Shown: positions 1-8,371 of the stretch, piece by piece | Numbering within the stretch: the first letter of the stretch is position 1 | Layout: each line of letters begins with the position of its first letter | Assembly: GCA_039030555.1 (NCBI GenBank) | Contig: JBCCDY010000021.1 | Location: 17,121 to 81,120, forward strand | DNA: 64,000 nucleotides | Source of the DNA: JBCCDY01 sp039030555 | GTDB lineage: Bacteria > Bacteroidota > Bacteroidia > Cytophagales > Cyclobacteriaceae | Direction of reading: 5' to 3' | The notes under the pieces: generated by a model | Databases searched by the model: none | What the model was told of the DNA's origin: nothing | Seen by the model: only the letters and a program-made list of their open reading frames with translations | Program-made: the position numbers and the translations under genes

Positions 1-1
1 C

Positions 2-1846
2 ATTATTGCTGCTCCCATAGCTTTCTATAACCAGCATTGCCTCTTTTCCTGCTGGTAAAATGGAAGGCTTTTCAGTTCCCCATTTCGCACTATCAAAATC
101 TGAATGAAACGAAATAACCCTATCATTACCACCAGAAGTAAAATATCGATATGCCAATAAACTTTTTGTGGCATCTTGATTACTAACAGAATTAATTTCA
201 ATATCCCCACTCAAGTTCATGTGTCTAACAGGATGGCTTAAATCGATATTGTAATTAGCCGTGTAAGAATTGTTTAAGTAGGAAGGTTCCACTCTTTCCT
301 TAAGTAGGGTGGTAAAGGCTTCTTGAGTATTATGTAAAATACTCAGTATTGAATCACTTATCAGATTTCTAAAACCAGTCCTGAAAAGAAGAGGCGTTAC
401 ATATTTAGTGTCATTGGTAAATGTTTCTGATGTTACATCTGAATTTTGAGCCCTTTCTTTATTTCCGTCCAACACTACAAATTCGGACACAGCATCACTT
501 GCATTGTTTACCAAGGCATAAATCATATCCCCTGGCTCTACATCTCCAAACGGAAATAAATTAGGTATTTCTCCCTCAACTGTGACTAACCACTTGTCAT
601 TCGCCAAAATAGACCCTTCGCTTCCATTACCACTTGTTGGCAAAGTATTTCCACTAGCGTCAAAAGGTATTGGTGGAAAATAATTGGAGCCTGTCCCTGA
701 TCCTCCTGCATTAGCTATTGTCAATACCTCATTAATAGCTGCTGCTAGATTACTTTTATTAGAAGTGTTTAATGAGCTTAATAATCCAGTTATCAGTTCC
801 ACAAACTTTCTAGTAACAGCTCCTACTCCTGGAATACCCGAATAATCAGCGCCATCTCCATCATTATTTGACTCTCCAAAACCTCTAAGAAGTAATCCTT
901 CTGAATTAAATTTATCTACTAACTCAGCTTCACCATTCTCAAATCTAAATCTATGGGTAGTAGTCTCAGCTAGGTATCTATTGCTTGGTTTAAAATCTGT
1001 ATATGCATTACGCAAGTCTACGTATACTTCATTTAAGTCATTCTCAATAGTAAAATACCCCAGAAGAGCCCTTACAAATCCGGAATCAATATCAACTTCT
1101 AGAAATTCATCTCTAAAATCATTCTCAAGCCTAAATTGACCAATCAGGCTAATAATTAAGTTAAGAAGCGGACTCTCTGCAGTACCAAGATTTAAGTTTC
1201 GGATAAACTGACCTTCTATGTTAACATGACCCGATAAAGAAGAAGTACCAGATTTTTTAATGGCACTATCAAGCTCATCGGTAATAGCCTTTTGGGTCAT
1301 ACCCTTTGTAGTGGATTGCCCAGTTGTTTGTTCTAGTTCCACAGTTCCACTTGTGGAAAACAGATTGACCCAGTCACCATTGGCAATCTCAGAAACAATA
1401 TCTATACTTTCGAAGGGTCTGGAAGGGTTTTCAAGCTTGATAAACTTGTTATCAAAAAAGACGATGATCAATCCGGCCCCATATATTCCGGGTGTCCATT
1501 CAGGAAATAGCGCCGCTACTGATTTAGAAACTTCAATCCAAAAAGGATTCTCAGTTACTAAAGGGTCTGAAGGAGGTTCATTTCCTTGATTGTTATCGAC
1601 CTTAGATTTCCAAAGGCGATCTCCAAATTCAGCGTATGCTGGATTTCCACTATTTGCAGATGCGGCAGGTGTATCGTAGACAAAACCTGAATTCCATGAA
1701 AGATTGAGATTCTCAGTATTAGAATTAGCCTGGATATTGTAAATGGTTAGGAAAATATCTGCGATCTCAGGGCCACTAATTCTACCATCTTCTCGAAACG
1801 TATCAATGAGTAATTTTAAAGTATCTATGGTGTTCCCAGCAGCCAT
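2..1846 (-). CDS. Phage tail fibre-like structural protein, 3' part cut off by window edge
   Basis: An uninterrupted frame of at least 615 codons runs off the left edge, so no stop is visible. It starts with ATG, sharing one base with the stop of the upstream gene (TAATG), which suggests translational coupling. Two short motifs common in phage tail fibre and appendage proteins are visible: MTQKAITDEL (about residues 183-192) and NKSNLAAAINEV (about 363-374). The rest is rich in Asn, Ser, Gly and Asp with no cysteines noted and no signal peptide, as expected for a virion protein. The precise role (fibre, baseplate or appendage) is not clear. A tailocin or other phage-derived particle is an alternative to a prophage. 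The motifs are seen directly; the phage assignment is from family knowledge. Confidence 0.6.
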   Translation of the reverse strand, partial: MAAGNTIDTLKLLIDTFREDGRISGPEIADIFLTIYNIQANSNTENLNLSWNSGFVYDTPAASANSGNPAYAEFGDRLWKSKVDNNQGNEPPSDPLVTENPFWIEVSKSVAALFPEWTPGIYGAGLIIVFFDNKFIKLENPSRPFESIDIVSEIANGDWVNLFSTSGTVELEQTTGQSTTKGMTQKAITDELDSAIKKSGTSSLSGHVNIEGQFIRNLNLGTAESPLLNLIISLIGQFRLENDFRDEFLEVDIDSGFVRALLGYFTIENDLNEVYVDLRNAYTDFKPSNRYLAETTTHRFRFENGEAELVDKFNSEGLLLRGFGESNNDGDGADYSGIPGVGAVTRKFVELITGLLSSLNTSNKSNLAAAINEVLTIANAGGSGTGSNYFPPIPFDASGNTLPTSGNGSEGSILANDKWLVTVEGEIPNLFPFGDVEPGDMIYALVNNASDAVSEFVVLDGNKERAQNSDVTSETFTNDTKYVTPLLFRTGFRNLISDSILSILHNTQEAFTTLLKERVEPSYLNNSYTANYNIDLSHPVRHMNLSGDIEINSVSNQDATKSLLAYRYFTSGGNDRVISFHSDFDSAKWGTEKPSILPAGKEAMLVIESYGSSNN

Positions 1847-2475
1847 TAACTTACGTTTAAGTCTATCTCAAAATCATTGATTTCAAATTCCGAGGTAATA
1901 TTCACTTCTTGTCCAGGAAGAGCAACTAAGCGTGAAATACCGTTCCATTTAATAATTACAGGCTGAATGTCATCCGGTGGTGATTGGATGGATCCATCAT
2001 AAAAGAAAATGTTATCAGGACCATCATAGTAAAATTCACAATCGTATCCATTTCTTTGAGAAGTCCGGCTACCCGAATCATGCGAGAAATTAAACCGAAC
2101 AGGAGCTTTTTTTGTACCAAATATTTTTTGAGAGTTATTGGAATCCCTGAATAGAACAACAAATTCATCCTCCAATGCAGCATCAAGTATGTGCCGAATA
2201 GCTGGATTATCTTTTGGTAACACAAATGGCAGTCGGTTGGACTTGTAACTACCTTCTCGACCTGATCGATCACGTGAACTTATTCGACCGGTTTGATAAG
2301 TCTTATACCAGGTTACGAATCCACGACCCTCAGAAAAAGTAATGTCCCCATATACAACTCCATTGATAGAATTACTCATGGAAATAATATCAGCCACACG
2401 GGCGACCTGTAATTCAACAAGCCCTCCGAGGTTGCTGGCATCAGAAAGCCGACCGATTTGTGATAAGTAACTCAT
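1846..2475 (-). CDS. Putative phage-related structural protein
   Basis: A protein of about 209 residues with no signal peptide or membrane segment. I chose the ATG that gives MSYLSQIGRLSD; a TTG five codons upstream is possible but weaker. It is rich in beta-prone stretches with many Asp, Arg, Ser and Tyr. I recognise no catalytic motif. Its one-base overlap with the long tail-like gene downstream, and shared orientation, suggest a phage morphogenesis operon, for example a minor tail or baseplate protein. The functional call rests on the neighbour rather than on its own sequence. Confidence 0.45.
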   Translation of the reverse strand: MSYLSQIGRLSDASNLGGLVELQVARVADIISMSNSINGVVYGDITFSEGRGFVTWYKTYQTGRISSRDRSGREGSYKSNRLPFVLPKDNPAIRHILDAALEDEFVVLFRDSNNSQKIFGTKKAPVRFNFSHDSGSRTSQRNGYDCEFYYDGPDNIFFYDGSIQSPPDDIQPVIIKWNGISRLVALPGQEVNITSEFEINDFEIDLNVS

Positions 2476-2584
2476 CACAACAAAAGTCAAATACTATTAG
2501 AGAGAAGGGTAGGACAGCTATTCTAGGCTACTTATATTCTGTTTAAGTTTGATTGAATGGAGGGTGTTACATAAGTGTTACATA

Positions 2585-3199
2585 TCAGGACACCTTTTTC
2601 AAAATACTTTCATACTTTTTTGATATTCTTAATGCATGGACATGGGAAATACCATAAGCATTTCCTACCTCTCTTGAAGAGCATTTATAAACTATGATTT
2701 GCTTTGCAATGTGCATGGCAGTTTCATTAGTCAGTTTTCTATGCTTTGTTTTCTTCAAATTGTAATTGACTCCTGAATGAATACCCTTTCTTGATATCTG
2801 TCTTCTAAACGTATCCTCACTCAGTTCATCCTGATCAAAATAACCTTTGGAATATAGCTCTTCAATTTTAGGAGCAAACCCGGCAGGCTCACGAAGTATC
2901 TTTTTTAATTCCTGCCACATCATGTTCTTGAGAAAGATAACCACAAACCTCTCTTTATCTTTTGAAATGTAATAACCAAAAAGTTTTGTAGGAAGAATAG
3001 CCTGAAGACTACAATTAGGAAAATGAGGTTCGATTAAGCGATTCTCCCTAGAGTCAGTCAAGCATGTTTCATTAATTACAAGGGATATATCATTGGAGTA
3101 ATTAAGTGGTACAACCTTTTTGTTGATATCATCATCAAAGAACTTTTCAAAAAACCTTTTAGTAACAGCATCACATGGAAGTTTGATATAGTGTTTCAA
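2585..3199 (-). CDS. Hypothetical protein with C-terminal helix-turn-helix
   Basis: A 204-residue soluble protein; the start is TTG (KHYIKLPCDAV follows) because no ATG lies near the N-terminus. I do not recognise the N-terminal 130 residues. The C-terminal part, with CSSREVGNAYGISHVHALRI around residues 174-193, has the pattern of a helix-turn-helix (REVGNAYGIS, then a recognition helix), so DNA binding is likely. It lies between the phage-like genes and tRNA-Arg, in the place where an integrase or phage regulator is often found. It has no tyrosine recombinase motif (no R-H-R-Y arrangement), so it is not an integrase. A perfect tandem 13-bp repeat just upstream is a candidate binding site. 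A regulator of the adjacent phage-like genes is an inference. Confidence 0.5.
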   Translation of the reverse strand: MKHYIKLPCDAVTKRFFEKFFDDDINKKVVPLNYSNDISLVINETCLTDSRENRLIEPHFPNCSLQAILPTKLFGYYISKDKERFVVIFLKNMMWQELKKILREPAGFAPKIEELYSKGYFDQDELSEDTFRRQISRKGIHSGVNYNLKKTKHRKLTNETAMHIAKQIIVYKCSSREVGNAYGISHVHALRISKKYESILKKVS

Positions 3200-3220
3200 G
3201 ACCCTACTGTTTTAGAGTCC

Positions 3221-3246
3221 AAACTATACCGTAAAACTATACCGTA
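3221..3246. repeat. Perfect tandem 13-bp repeat, possible operator
   Basis: AAACTATACCGTA occurs twice head to tail with no spacer, 22 bp upstream of the helix-turn-helix gene start. The position fits a regulator binding site or promoter element for that gene. Function is inferred from position only. Confidence 0.5.
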
Positions 3247-3315
3247 TCTATAGGTGTTCTGAAGAGATTGATACTTAAAATTGCTTTTATATGTCTGAAA
3301 GAGAGTTTTTAAAAG

Positions 3316-3389
3316 CGCGTCCGGGAGGATTCGAACCCCCAACCCCCAGAGCCGAAATCTGGTATTCTATCCAGTTGAACTACGGACGC
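3316..3389 (-). tRNA. tRNA-Arg (anticodon TCG)
   Basis: A full cloverleaf can be drawn on the minus strand. The acceptor arms GCGTCCG and CGGACGC pair, the anticodon stem is CCAGA/TCTGG with loop TTTCGGC (anticodon TCG, reading CGA), and the T arm contains GGTTCGAATCC. CCA is not encoded. Its 3' end faces the phage-like genes, the usual geometry for integration at a tRNA 3' end, but no duplicate of the 3' end is seen within the window. Confidence 0.95.
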
Positions 3390-3427
3390 TTAAAATGAAA
3401 TATCAGTCAATCGAAAATTGAATGAGG

Positions 3428-4639
3428 TTACCCAATAGCTTCTTTTACTTTGCCTGCTGCATCTTTGAGCACAATGGCAGAAGAAACCTTTAAACCTGAT
3501 TCTTCAATAATTTTAGCTCCTTCTTCCGCATTTGTGCCTTGTAAGCGGACAATTATAGGAACATCAATTTGCCCAATTTTTTTGTACGCTTCAACAACAC
3601 CATTAGCTACTCGATCACACCTTACTATACCTCCAAAAATATTGATCAAGATTGCTTTTACATTTTCATCCCTTAATATGATTCTAAAACCTGCTTCTAC
3701 AGTTTCCGCATTTGCTCCACCTCCTACATCAAGAAAGTTTGCAGGTTCACCACCTGAGAGCTTAATAATATCCATAGTAGCCATGGCAAGACCGGCACCG
3801 TTCACCATACACCCTACATTACCATCAAGCTTAATATAATTTAGCCCTGACCTTCCGGCTTCTACCTCTAATGGATCTTCTTCGGAAATATCTCTCAGCT
3901 CAGCTAAGTCTTTATGCCGGTATAGAGCATTATCATCCAGGTTCACTTTGGCATCGACAGCCAATATTTTATCATCGGATGTTTTAAGAACTGGATTGAT
4001 TTCAAATTGTGAAGCGTCAGTGGCTACGTAAGCCTTATAAAGGGATCCAATAAATTTCACCATACCTTTAAAAGCAGCTCCACTTAATCCCAGTTTAAAT
4101 GCGACCTTCCGGGCTTGAAATCCTTGTAAGCCTACAGCAGGATCCACCCATTCTTTGATAATTTTTTCAGGACTATTTTCTGCAACTTCCTCGATATCCA
4201 TCCCACCTTCAGAAGAGGCCATAATCACATTCATTCCTTTAGCTCTATCAAGCAATACACTTAGATAATATTCTTTCGGTTCGGATTCTCCCGGATAGTA
4301 TACATCCTGCGCAATTAGAACTTTATTGACTTTTTTACCTTCTTCCCCAGTCTGATGCGTGACTAAAGTACCATTCAGAATTCCTTTAACTTTTTCTGGT
4401 ACTTCCGATAAACTCTTAGCTAGTACCACACCGTTTGAACCTGTCTCTTTTATTTCACCTTTTCCTCTTCCTCCAGCATGAATCTGAGCCTTTATCACGT
4501 ACCATGATGTTCCGGTTTCTGAATTCAACTGCTTAGCCGCCTCTAAAGCTTTTTCAGGAGAATCCGCAACCATTCCTTCTTGTATGGTAACACCATAAGA
4601 TTGTAAAATTTCTTTTGCCTGATATTCGTGTATGTTCAT
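3428..4639 (-). CDS. sucC: Succinate--CoA ligase (ADP-forming) subunit beta
   Basis: This TCA-cycle enzyme subunit (403 residues, close to the usual 385-400) forms the nucleotide-binding part of succinyl-CoA synthetase. The N-terminus MNIHEYQAKEILQSYGV is characteristic, followed by an ATP-grasp domain. In the C-terminal CoA-ligase domain FLDVGGGANAETV (around residue 300) and NIFGGIVRCDRVANG (around 335) are conserved. The alpha subunit gene sucD, which carries the phospho-histidine, is not in the window, so the two genes are unlinked here, as is common in Bacteroidetes. It is divergent from the ABC ATPase gene. Confidence 0.96.
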   Translation of the reverse strand: MNIHEYQAKEILQSYGVTIQEGMVADSPEKALEAAKQLNSETGTSWYVIKAQIHAGGRGKGEIKETGSNGVVLAKSLSEVPEKVKGILNGTLVTHQTGEEGKKVNKVLIAQDVYYPGESEPKEYYLSVLLDRAKGMNVIMASSEGGMDIEEVAENSPEKIIKEWVDPAVGLQGFQARKVAFKLGLSGAAFKGMVKFIGSLYKAYVATDASQFEINPVLKTSDDKILAVDAKVNLDDNALYRHKDLAELRDISEEDPLEVEAGRSGLNYIKLDGNVGCMVNGAGLAMATMDIIKLSGGEPANFLDVGGGANAETVEAGFRIILRDENVKAILINIFGGIVRCDRVANGVVEAYKKIGQIDVPIIVRLQGTNAEEGAKIIEESGLKVSSAIVLKDAAGKVKEAIG

Positions 4640-4664
4640 TATTTAATTCTTGCTCGTGAATGAG

Positions 4665-4695
4665 CGAAAGTAATCCATTTAGCTTTGATTAGCAA
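4665..4695 (-). promoter_or_regulatory. Possible sucC promoter
   Basis: Read on the minus strand, a TTG is followed after 20 bp by TACTTTCG, one mismatch from the Bacteroidetes -7 box TAnnTTTG. The element lies about 25 bp upstream of the sucC start codon. The match is imperfect, so this is tentative. Confidence 0.35.
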
Positions 4696-4758
4696 GATGA
4701 TTTGAAGTCGTAAATGATTGAAATTAATCTTAGTTTTACTTCCTCTTATTAATTGATC

Positions 4759-5415
4759 ATGCTTAAAGCTAAGGGTATTAAAAAAGTTTACGGATCTCTA
4801 AATGTTCTAGATGGAATAGACCTGGTCATTAATAAAAAGGAGGTCATATCCATCGTAGGCGCATCCGGAGCCGGGAAAAGTACGCTCTTGCATATTTTAG
4901 GAACTCTTGATAAACCCGATACCGGGTCTATTCAGTTAAATGACATTAATCCTTTCGCTTTAGGCAAAGATGAATTAGCAAGGTTCCGAAATAAGAATAT
5001 AGGTTTCATTTTTCAATTCCATAACCTGCTTCCTGAGTTTACTGCTTTCGAAAATGTGTGCTTACCGGGTTTAATAGGAAACAGAAAAGAGCAAGAAGTA
5101 AAGAGTAGGGCAGATGCACTTTTCAATTTGCTTGGAATAAATAAAAGAAAAGATCATAAACCATCCGAGCTTTCCGGTGGGGAACAACAAAGGGCTGCTG
5201 TTGCAAGAGCACTTATTAATGACCCAAATATAATTTTCGCCGATGAGCCTAGTGGAAACCTCGATTCAAAAAATGCTGAAGAACTTCATAATTTGTTTTT
5301 CAGGCTTAGAGATGAACTGGAACAAACATTTGTAATTGTAACGCACAATAACTCCCTGGCATCCATTTCCGATAGAATGTTCGAGATTCAGGATGGTAAA
5401 ATTAAAACTGATTAA
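4759..5415 (+). CDS. ABC transporter ATP-binding protein, LolD-like
   Basis: A 218-residue ATPase of the MacB/LolD class that energises transmembrane partners in lipoprotein release or macrolide/peptide export. Walker A is GASGAGKST (34-42), the ABC signature is LSGGEQQR (about 138), and Walker B is IIFADEP. ATG is preferred over the in-frame TTG two codons upstream. No permease gene (LolC/E or FtsX-like) lies next to it, so the partner is encoded elsewhere. Isolated lolD-like genes of this kind are common in Bacteroidetes. The exact substrate cannot be told from sequence. Confidence 0.85.
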   Translation: MLKAKGIKKVYGSLNVLDGIDLVINKKEVISIVGASGAGKSTLLHILGTLDKPDTGSIQLNDINPFALGKDELARFRNKNIGFIFQFHNLLPEFTAFENVCLPGLIGNRKEQEVKSRADALFNLLGINKRKDHKPSELSGGEQQRAAVARALINDPNIIFADEPSGNLDSKNAEELHNLFFRLRDELEQTFVIVTHNNSLASISDRMFEIQDGKIKTD

Positions 5416-5484
5416 AAATGTGCATTTTAATTCATTTTTGATCTCGCAGTTGGTATACCTAATTACTTTGAATAAACAATAAAT

Positions 5485-6330
5485 ATGGCTTTATCATCAG
5501 GAGTTAAAAATATGCTTCTGGCATCGTTTTTTTTCTCTTTGATGCAAATATGTGTGAAATACCTACCACATATTCCCGCAATAGAAATTGTCTTTTTTAG
5601 ATCTTTAGTCTCTCTGGTAATCAGCTATTTTTTTCTTAAAAGTGGAAAAGTAGATCCATTCGGTTCTAATAAGAAATGGTTGATCCTAAGAGGGTTAGTT
5701 GGAGCTTTTGCCCTCATTCTTTTCTTTCTTACTGTACAGGAGATGCCATTAGCGAGTGCTGTTACATTTCAGTTTTTATCGCCTGTTTTTACAGCTATTT
5801 TAGGGGTCTATCTTTTAAAAGAAAAAGTAACACCCAAACAGTATATCTATTTTGCCCTGGCATTTTTTGGGGTTGCACTTATTAAGGGTTTTGATTCCAG
5901 AGTTTCTATTGGTTTAGCTATATTAGGAGTCGTATCAGCTTTTTTTTCAGGTCTGGCTTACAACATTATTCGTAAAATTGGGAGTAGCGAACATCCTTTG
6001 GTTATTGTTTTATACTTTCCACTCGTAACCTTACCCATTACCGCAATTATATCTTTATTCATTTGGGTAACGCCCACTTACTACGATTGGCTTCTCCTTT
6101 TATTAGTTGGGATCTTTACCCAATTAGCCCAATATTTTATGACTCTATCTTATCAAAACTCAAAAGTCGCTGGTGTCGCGATCGTAAAATATGTAGGTAT
6201 CTTATATGCATTGGTTTTTGGTTATGTTCTTTTTGATGAGACTATGCCTGCGATGTCTTTATTAGGTATTGTATTAGTACTATCTGGAGTTGTCTTAAAT
6301 GTGCGAACGAAAGATGAAGCTGATAAATAA
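5485..6330 (+). CDS. DMT superfamily (EamA/RhaT) permease
   Basis: A 281-residue inner-membrane protein with about ten hydrophobic helices arranged as two EamA repeats, the standard ten-helix drug/metabolite transporter layout. Examples are the first-half segment around residues 60-125 and the second-half segment around 190-275. Substrate is unknown; family members export amino acids, nucleotides or metabolites. It stands alone with no obvious operon partner, 69 bp after the ABC ATPase gene. Confidence 0.85.
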   Translation: MALSSGVKNMLLASFFFSLMQICVKYLPHIPAIEIVFFRSLVSLVISYFFLKSGKVDPFGSNKKWLILRGLVGAFALILFFLTVQEMPLASAVTFQFLSPVFTAILGVYLLKEKVTPKQYIYFALAFFGVALIKGFDSRVSIGLAILGVVSAFFSGLAYNIIRKIGSSEHPLVIVLYFPLVTLPITAIISLFIWVTPTYYDWLLLLLVGIFTQLAQYFMTLSYQNSKVAGVAIVKYVGILYALVFGYVLFDETMPAMSLLGIVLVLSGVVLNVRTKDEADK

Positions 6331-6388
6331 AGTAAATATTTTTCAAGCTCGGCGTTAAAATTTTTTTGCTATTGCTTAAAACTGATAT

Positions 6389-6935
6389 TTGGCAGGACAT
6401 AGTAAGTGGGCGAATATTAAACATAGGAAGGGAGCTCAGGACGCAAAGGGAGGAAAGATTTTCACGAAACTCATCAAAGAAATTACTGTAGCTACAAAAG
6501 AGGGTAGGGATGCCCTGATAGTAATCCTCGTTTAGTTTCTGTAACCTGCGCTTAGGAGGATTTTGGAAATATGCAGACCAAAATTGATGAAATGAACCTG
6601 AATATTGAGAATGCTGAGCTGGACAGAATCCCATACCTGGATTATTCATTAGGAATCGTAATGAGGGTTTAAAGTGCAAAAAAACCAAGTACTTATGTTG
6701 AAGAGGCATGGCATTGCTATGGTGATTCAACAAGCTTGTGTTAAGTGCTTGGCTTGAAGTGATTTAAATACGGAATAGATTTTCTAATGAATAATCCAGG
6801 TTTAACTATGTCAACCTTGAAGGCGAAAATTTTGTAAAGGTTATGAAACTTATTCATGCCTTGAAAGACGATGACGATATACAGAAAGTATATCATAATT
6901 TGGAAGTTACCGATGAAAAAATGGCATTGCTGTAA
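6389..6935 (+). pseudogene. yebC: Decayed yebC/pmpR-type regulator gene
   Basis: Remnants of a YebC-family gene (a conserved transcriptional regulator or ribosome-associated factor, normally about 235-245 residues) are visible in several frames. The start, with TTG replacing ATG, reads LAGHSKWANIKHRKGAQDAK and continues GGKIFTKLIKEITVATKEG, nearly identical to the family N-terminus. A frameshift near 6510 moves DSNPRL into another frame, followed by stops. The middle is largely scrambled and shortened. The last part again reads clearly as KLIHALKDDDDIQKVYHNLE, matching the family C-terminus, ending at TAA. The gene is therefore inactivated. A functional copy may exist elsewhere in the genome. 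Confidence 0.88.
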
Positions 6936-6937
6936 AT

Positions 6938-6967
6938 AAAAAAGGGATTCATTTGAATCCCTTTTTT
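6938..6967. terminator. Bidirectional intrinsic terminator
   Basis: Stem AAAAAAGGGATTC / GAATCCCTTTTTT with an ATTT loop. It is followed by T residues on the plus strand and, by symmetry, on the minus strand. It lies between the yebC remnant and gapA, whose 3' ends converge here. Confidence 0.9.
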
Positions 6968-6986
6968 ATCGAATGATTTAAGAGTA

Positions 6987-7988
6987 TTATAGTTTATCAG
7001 CTAAAATAGAGATCAGGTCTGCTGACCGGCTAGAATATCCAGCTTCATTATCGTACCAGCCTACAACCTTGACCAGGTTACCCTGAACATTTGTAAGTGC
7101 TGAGTCAAAGATATTTGAATGTGGATTTCCCACGATATCTGCTGAAACGATAGGGTCTTCAGTATATTCCATTATCCCTTTTAAGCTAGTTTCAGATGCT
7201 TTTTTCATAGCCGCATTAATTTCTTCTACAGAAACTTCTTTACTTAGAGTCGCAGTGAAATCCGTAATAGAGCCAGTAGCAGTAGGAACTCTCATGGCAA
7301 ACCCATCTAATTTCCCATTAACGCTAGGAATCACCTTGCCTACAGCTTTAGCAGCACCAGTCGTCGTTGGAACAATTGATATAGCTGCTGCACGCGCTCT
7401 TCTCAAATCCTTATGAGGAGCATCCTGAATTCTTTGATCAGCAGTATAAGCATGAACAGTGGTCATATAACCTTTCTCAAGACCAAAATTATCTTCCAAA
7501 ACCTTTACCATAGGGGCAAGACAATTAGTAGTACAAGAGGCATTAGAAAGAATTGAATGATCCTCAGAAAGTACTTCACTATTTACTCCCAATACAACAA
7601 AAGGTATCCCGTCTTTTGCAGGAGCAGAGATCACTACTTTTTCGGCGCCTGCTTCCAAATGTTGCGAAGATCCAGCCTTATCTACAAAGCGACCTGTAGA
7701 TTCGAGAACTATTTTAACTCCCAATTTAGACCAAGGAAGGTTTTTAGGCTCTTTTTCCGCATAAACAGGAATTTTAGTTCCGTTTACGATCAGGTTTTCT
7801 TCATCATGGTCTACGCTTCCCGGGAATTGTCTATGCAAGGAATCATACTTCAAGAGGTGAGACAATGTTTTGGTATCCGTCAAATCATTAATACCTACCA
7901 CCTCTACATTATCCTTTTCTAATAAAGCTCTGAAAGTTATTCTTCCAATTCTTCCAAAGCCATTAATTGCAACTTTTGTCTTTGCCAT
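6987..7988 (-). CDS. gapA: Type I glyceraldehyde-3-phosphate dehydrogenase
   Basis: A glycolytic/gluconeogenic enzyme of 333 residues, typical length. The N-terminal Rossmann motif is INGFGRIGR, the catalytic cysteine is in SNASCTTNC (about residue 150), and the C-terminal WYDNEAGYS motif is present. The residues after the second beta strand (INDLTD) fit NAD preference. It is monocistronic, with a good promoter upstream and a shared bidirectional terminator downstream. It would metabolise glyceraldehyde-3-phosphate, one product of the neighbouring alginate pathway, but it is a central gene and is not part of that operon. Confidence 0.97.
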   Translation of the reverse strand: MAKTKVAINGFGRIGRITFRALLEKDNVEVVGINDLTDTKTLSHLLKYDSLHRQFPGSVDHDEENLIVNGTKIPVYAEKEPKNLPWSKLGVKIVLESTGRFVDKAGSSQHLEAGAEKVVISAPAKDGIPFVVLGVNSEVLSEDHSILSNASCTTNCLAPMVKVLEDNFGLEKGYMTTVHAYTADQRIQDAPHKDLRRARAAAISIVPTTTGAAKAVGKVIPSVNGKLDGFAMRVPTATGSITDFTATLSKEVSVEEINAAMKKASETSLKGIMEYTEDPIVSADIVGNPHSNIFDSALTNVQGNLVKVVGWYDNEAGYSSRSADLISILADKL

Positions 7989-8023
7989 GTGCTATTATTT
8001 TTAATTTATTTTCGGGTTTATTA

Positions 8024-8053
8024 CAAAACTAACACCCACTCTATCATAATCAA
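8024..8053 (-). promoter_or_regulatory. gapA promoter, Bacteroidetes type
   Basis: On the minus strand TTG, a 19-bp spacer and then TAGTTTTG match the Bacteroidetes sigma-ABfr consensus (TTG, about 19 bp, TAnnTTTG) exactly. The element sits 36 bp upstream of the gapA start codon. Confidence 0.7.
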
Positions 8054-8200
8054 GTAAAGTGGCATAAAGTGCCACTTTTACAGAAAATATTATTCTGGTA
8101 TTCCATCTTCTATTTAGTTTAACTATTACCATTCAAATCTTTGATTACTTTGGAAAACTTCAAACGAAGTGCTTTGTATTGGTATTTTTAAATTTAATAC

Positions 8201-8230
8201 TTGTATAATTTCTGACAGAAACTATATTTG
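8201..8230 (+). promoter_or_regulatory. tRNA-Glu promoter, Bacteroidetes type
   Basis: TTG, a 19-bp spacer and TATATTTG match the consensus exactly. The -7 box ends 18 bp before the mature tRNA 5' end, a normal distance for a tRNA promoter. Confidence 0.75.
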
Positions 8231-8248
8231 CACTTCCATTTCCAAAAT

Positions 8249-8320
8249 GGCCCGTTCGTCTAGGGGTTAGGACGCCAGGTTTTCATCCTGGTAACAGGGG
8301 TTCGATTCCCCTACGGGCTA
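8249..8320 (+). tRNA. tRNA-Glu (anticodon TTC)
   Basis: The acceptor stem GGCCCGT pairs with ACGGGCT plus discriminator A. The anticodon stem CCAGG/CCTGG encloses loop TTTTCAT (anticodon TTC). The T arm is AGGGGTTCGATTCCCCT. CCA is not encoded. Confidence 0.96.
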
Positions 8321-8332
8321 CAAATACACTTT

Positions 8333-8371
8333 AAAGGCAGCTTTCTTGTTATCAGGAAAGCTGCCTTTTTT
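8333..8371 (+). terminator. Intrinsic terminator after tRNA-Glu
   Basis: A 13-bp perfect stem AAAGGCAGCTTTC / GAAAGCTGCCTTT with a 10-nt loop and a T tract directly follows tRNA-Glu. Confidence 0.92.

Noticed and set aside
1260..1589. Plus-strand 109-codon frame
   Set aside because: Lies wholly inside the long minus-strand phage-like frame and has no start context or motif.
3316..3389. An att site at the tRNA-Arg 3' end
   Set aside because: No second copy of the tRNA 3' segment occurs in the window, so an integration boundary cannot be shown.
6242..6733. Minus-strand frame of 163 codons over the end of the EamA gene and the yebC remnant
   Set aside because: It has no recognisable motif and is antisense to a clear YebC remnant; its openness is explained by the decayed sequence.
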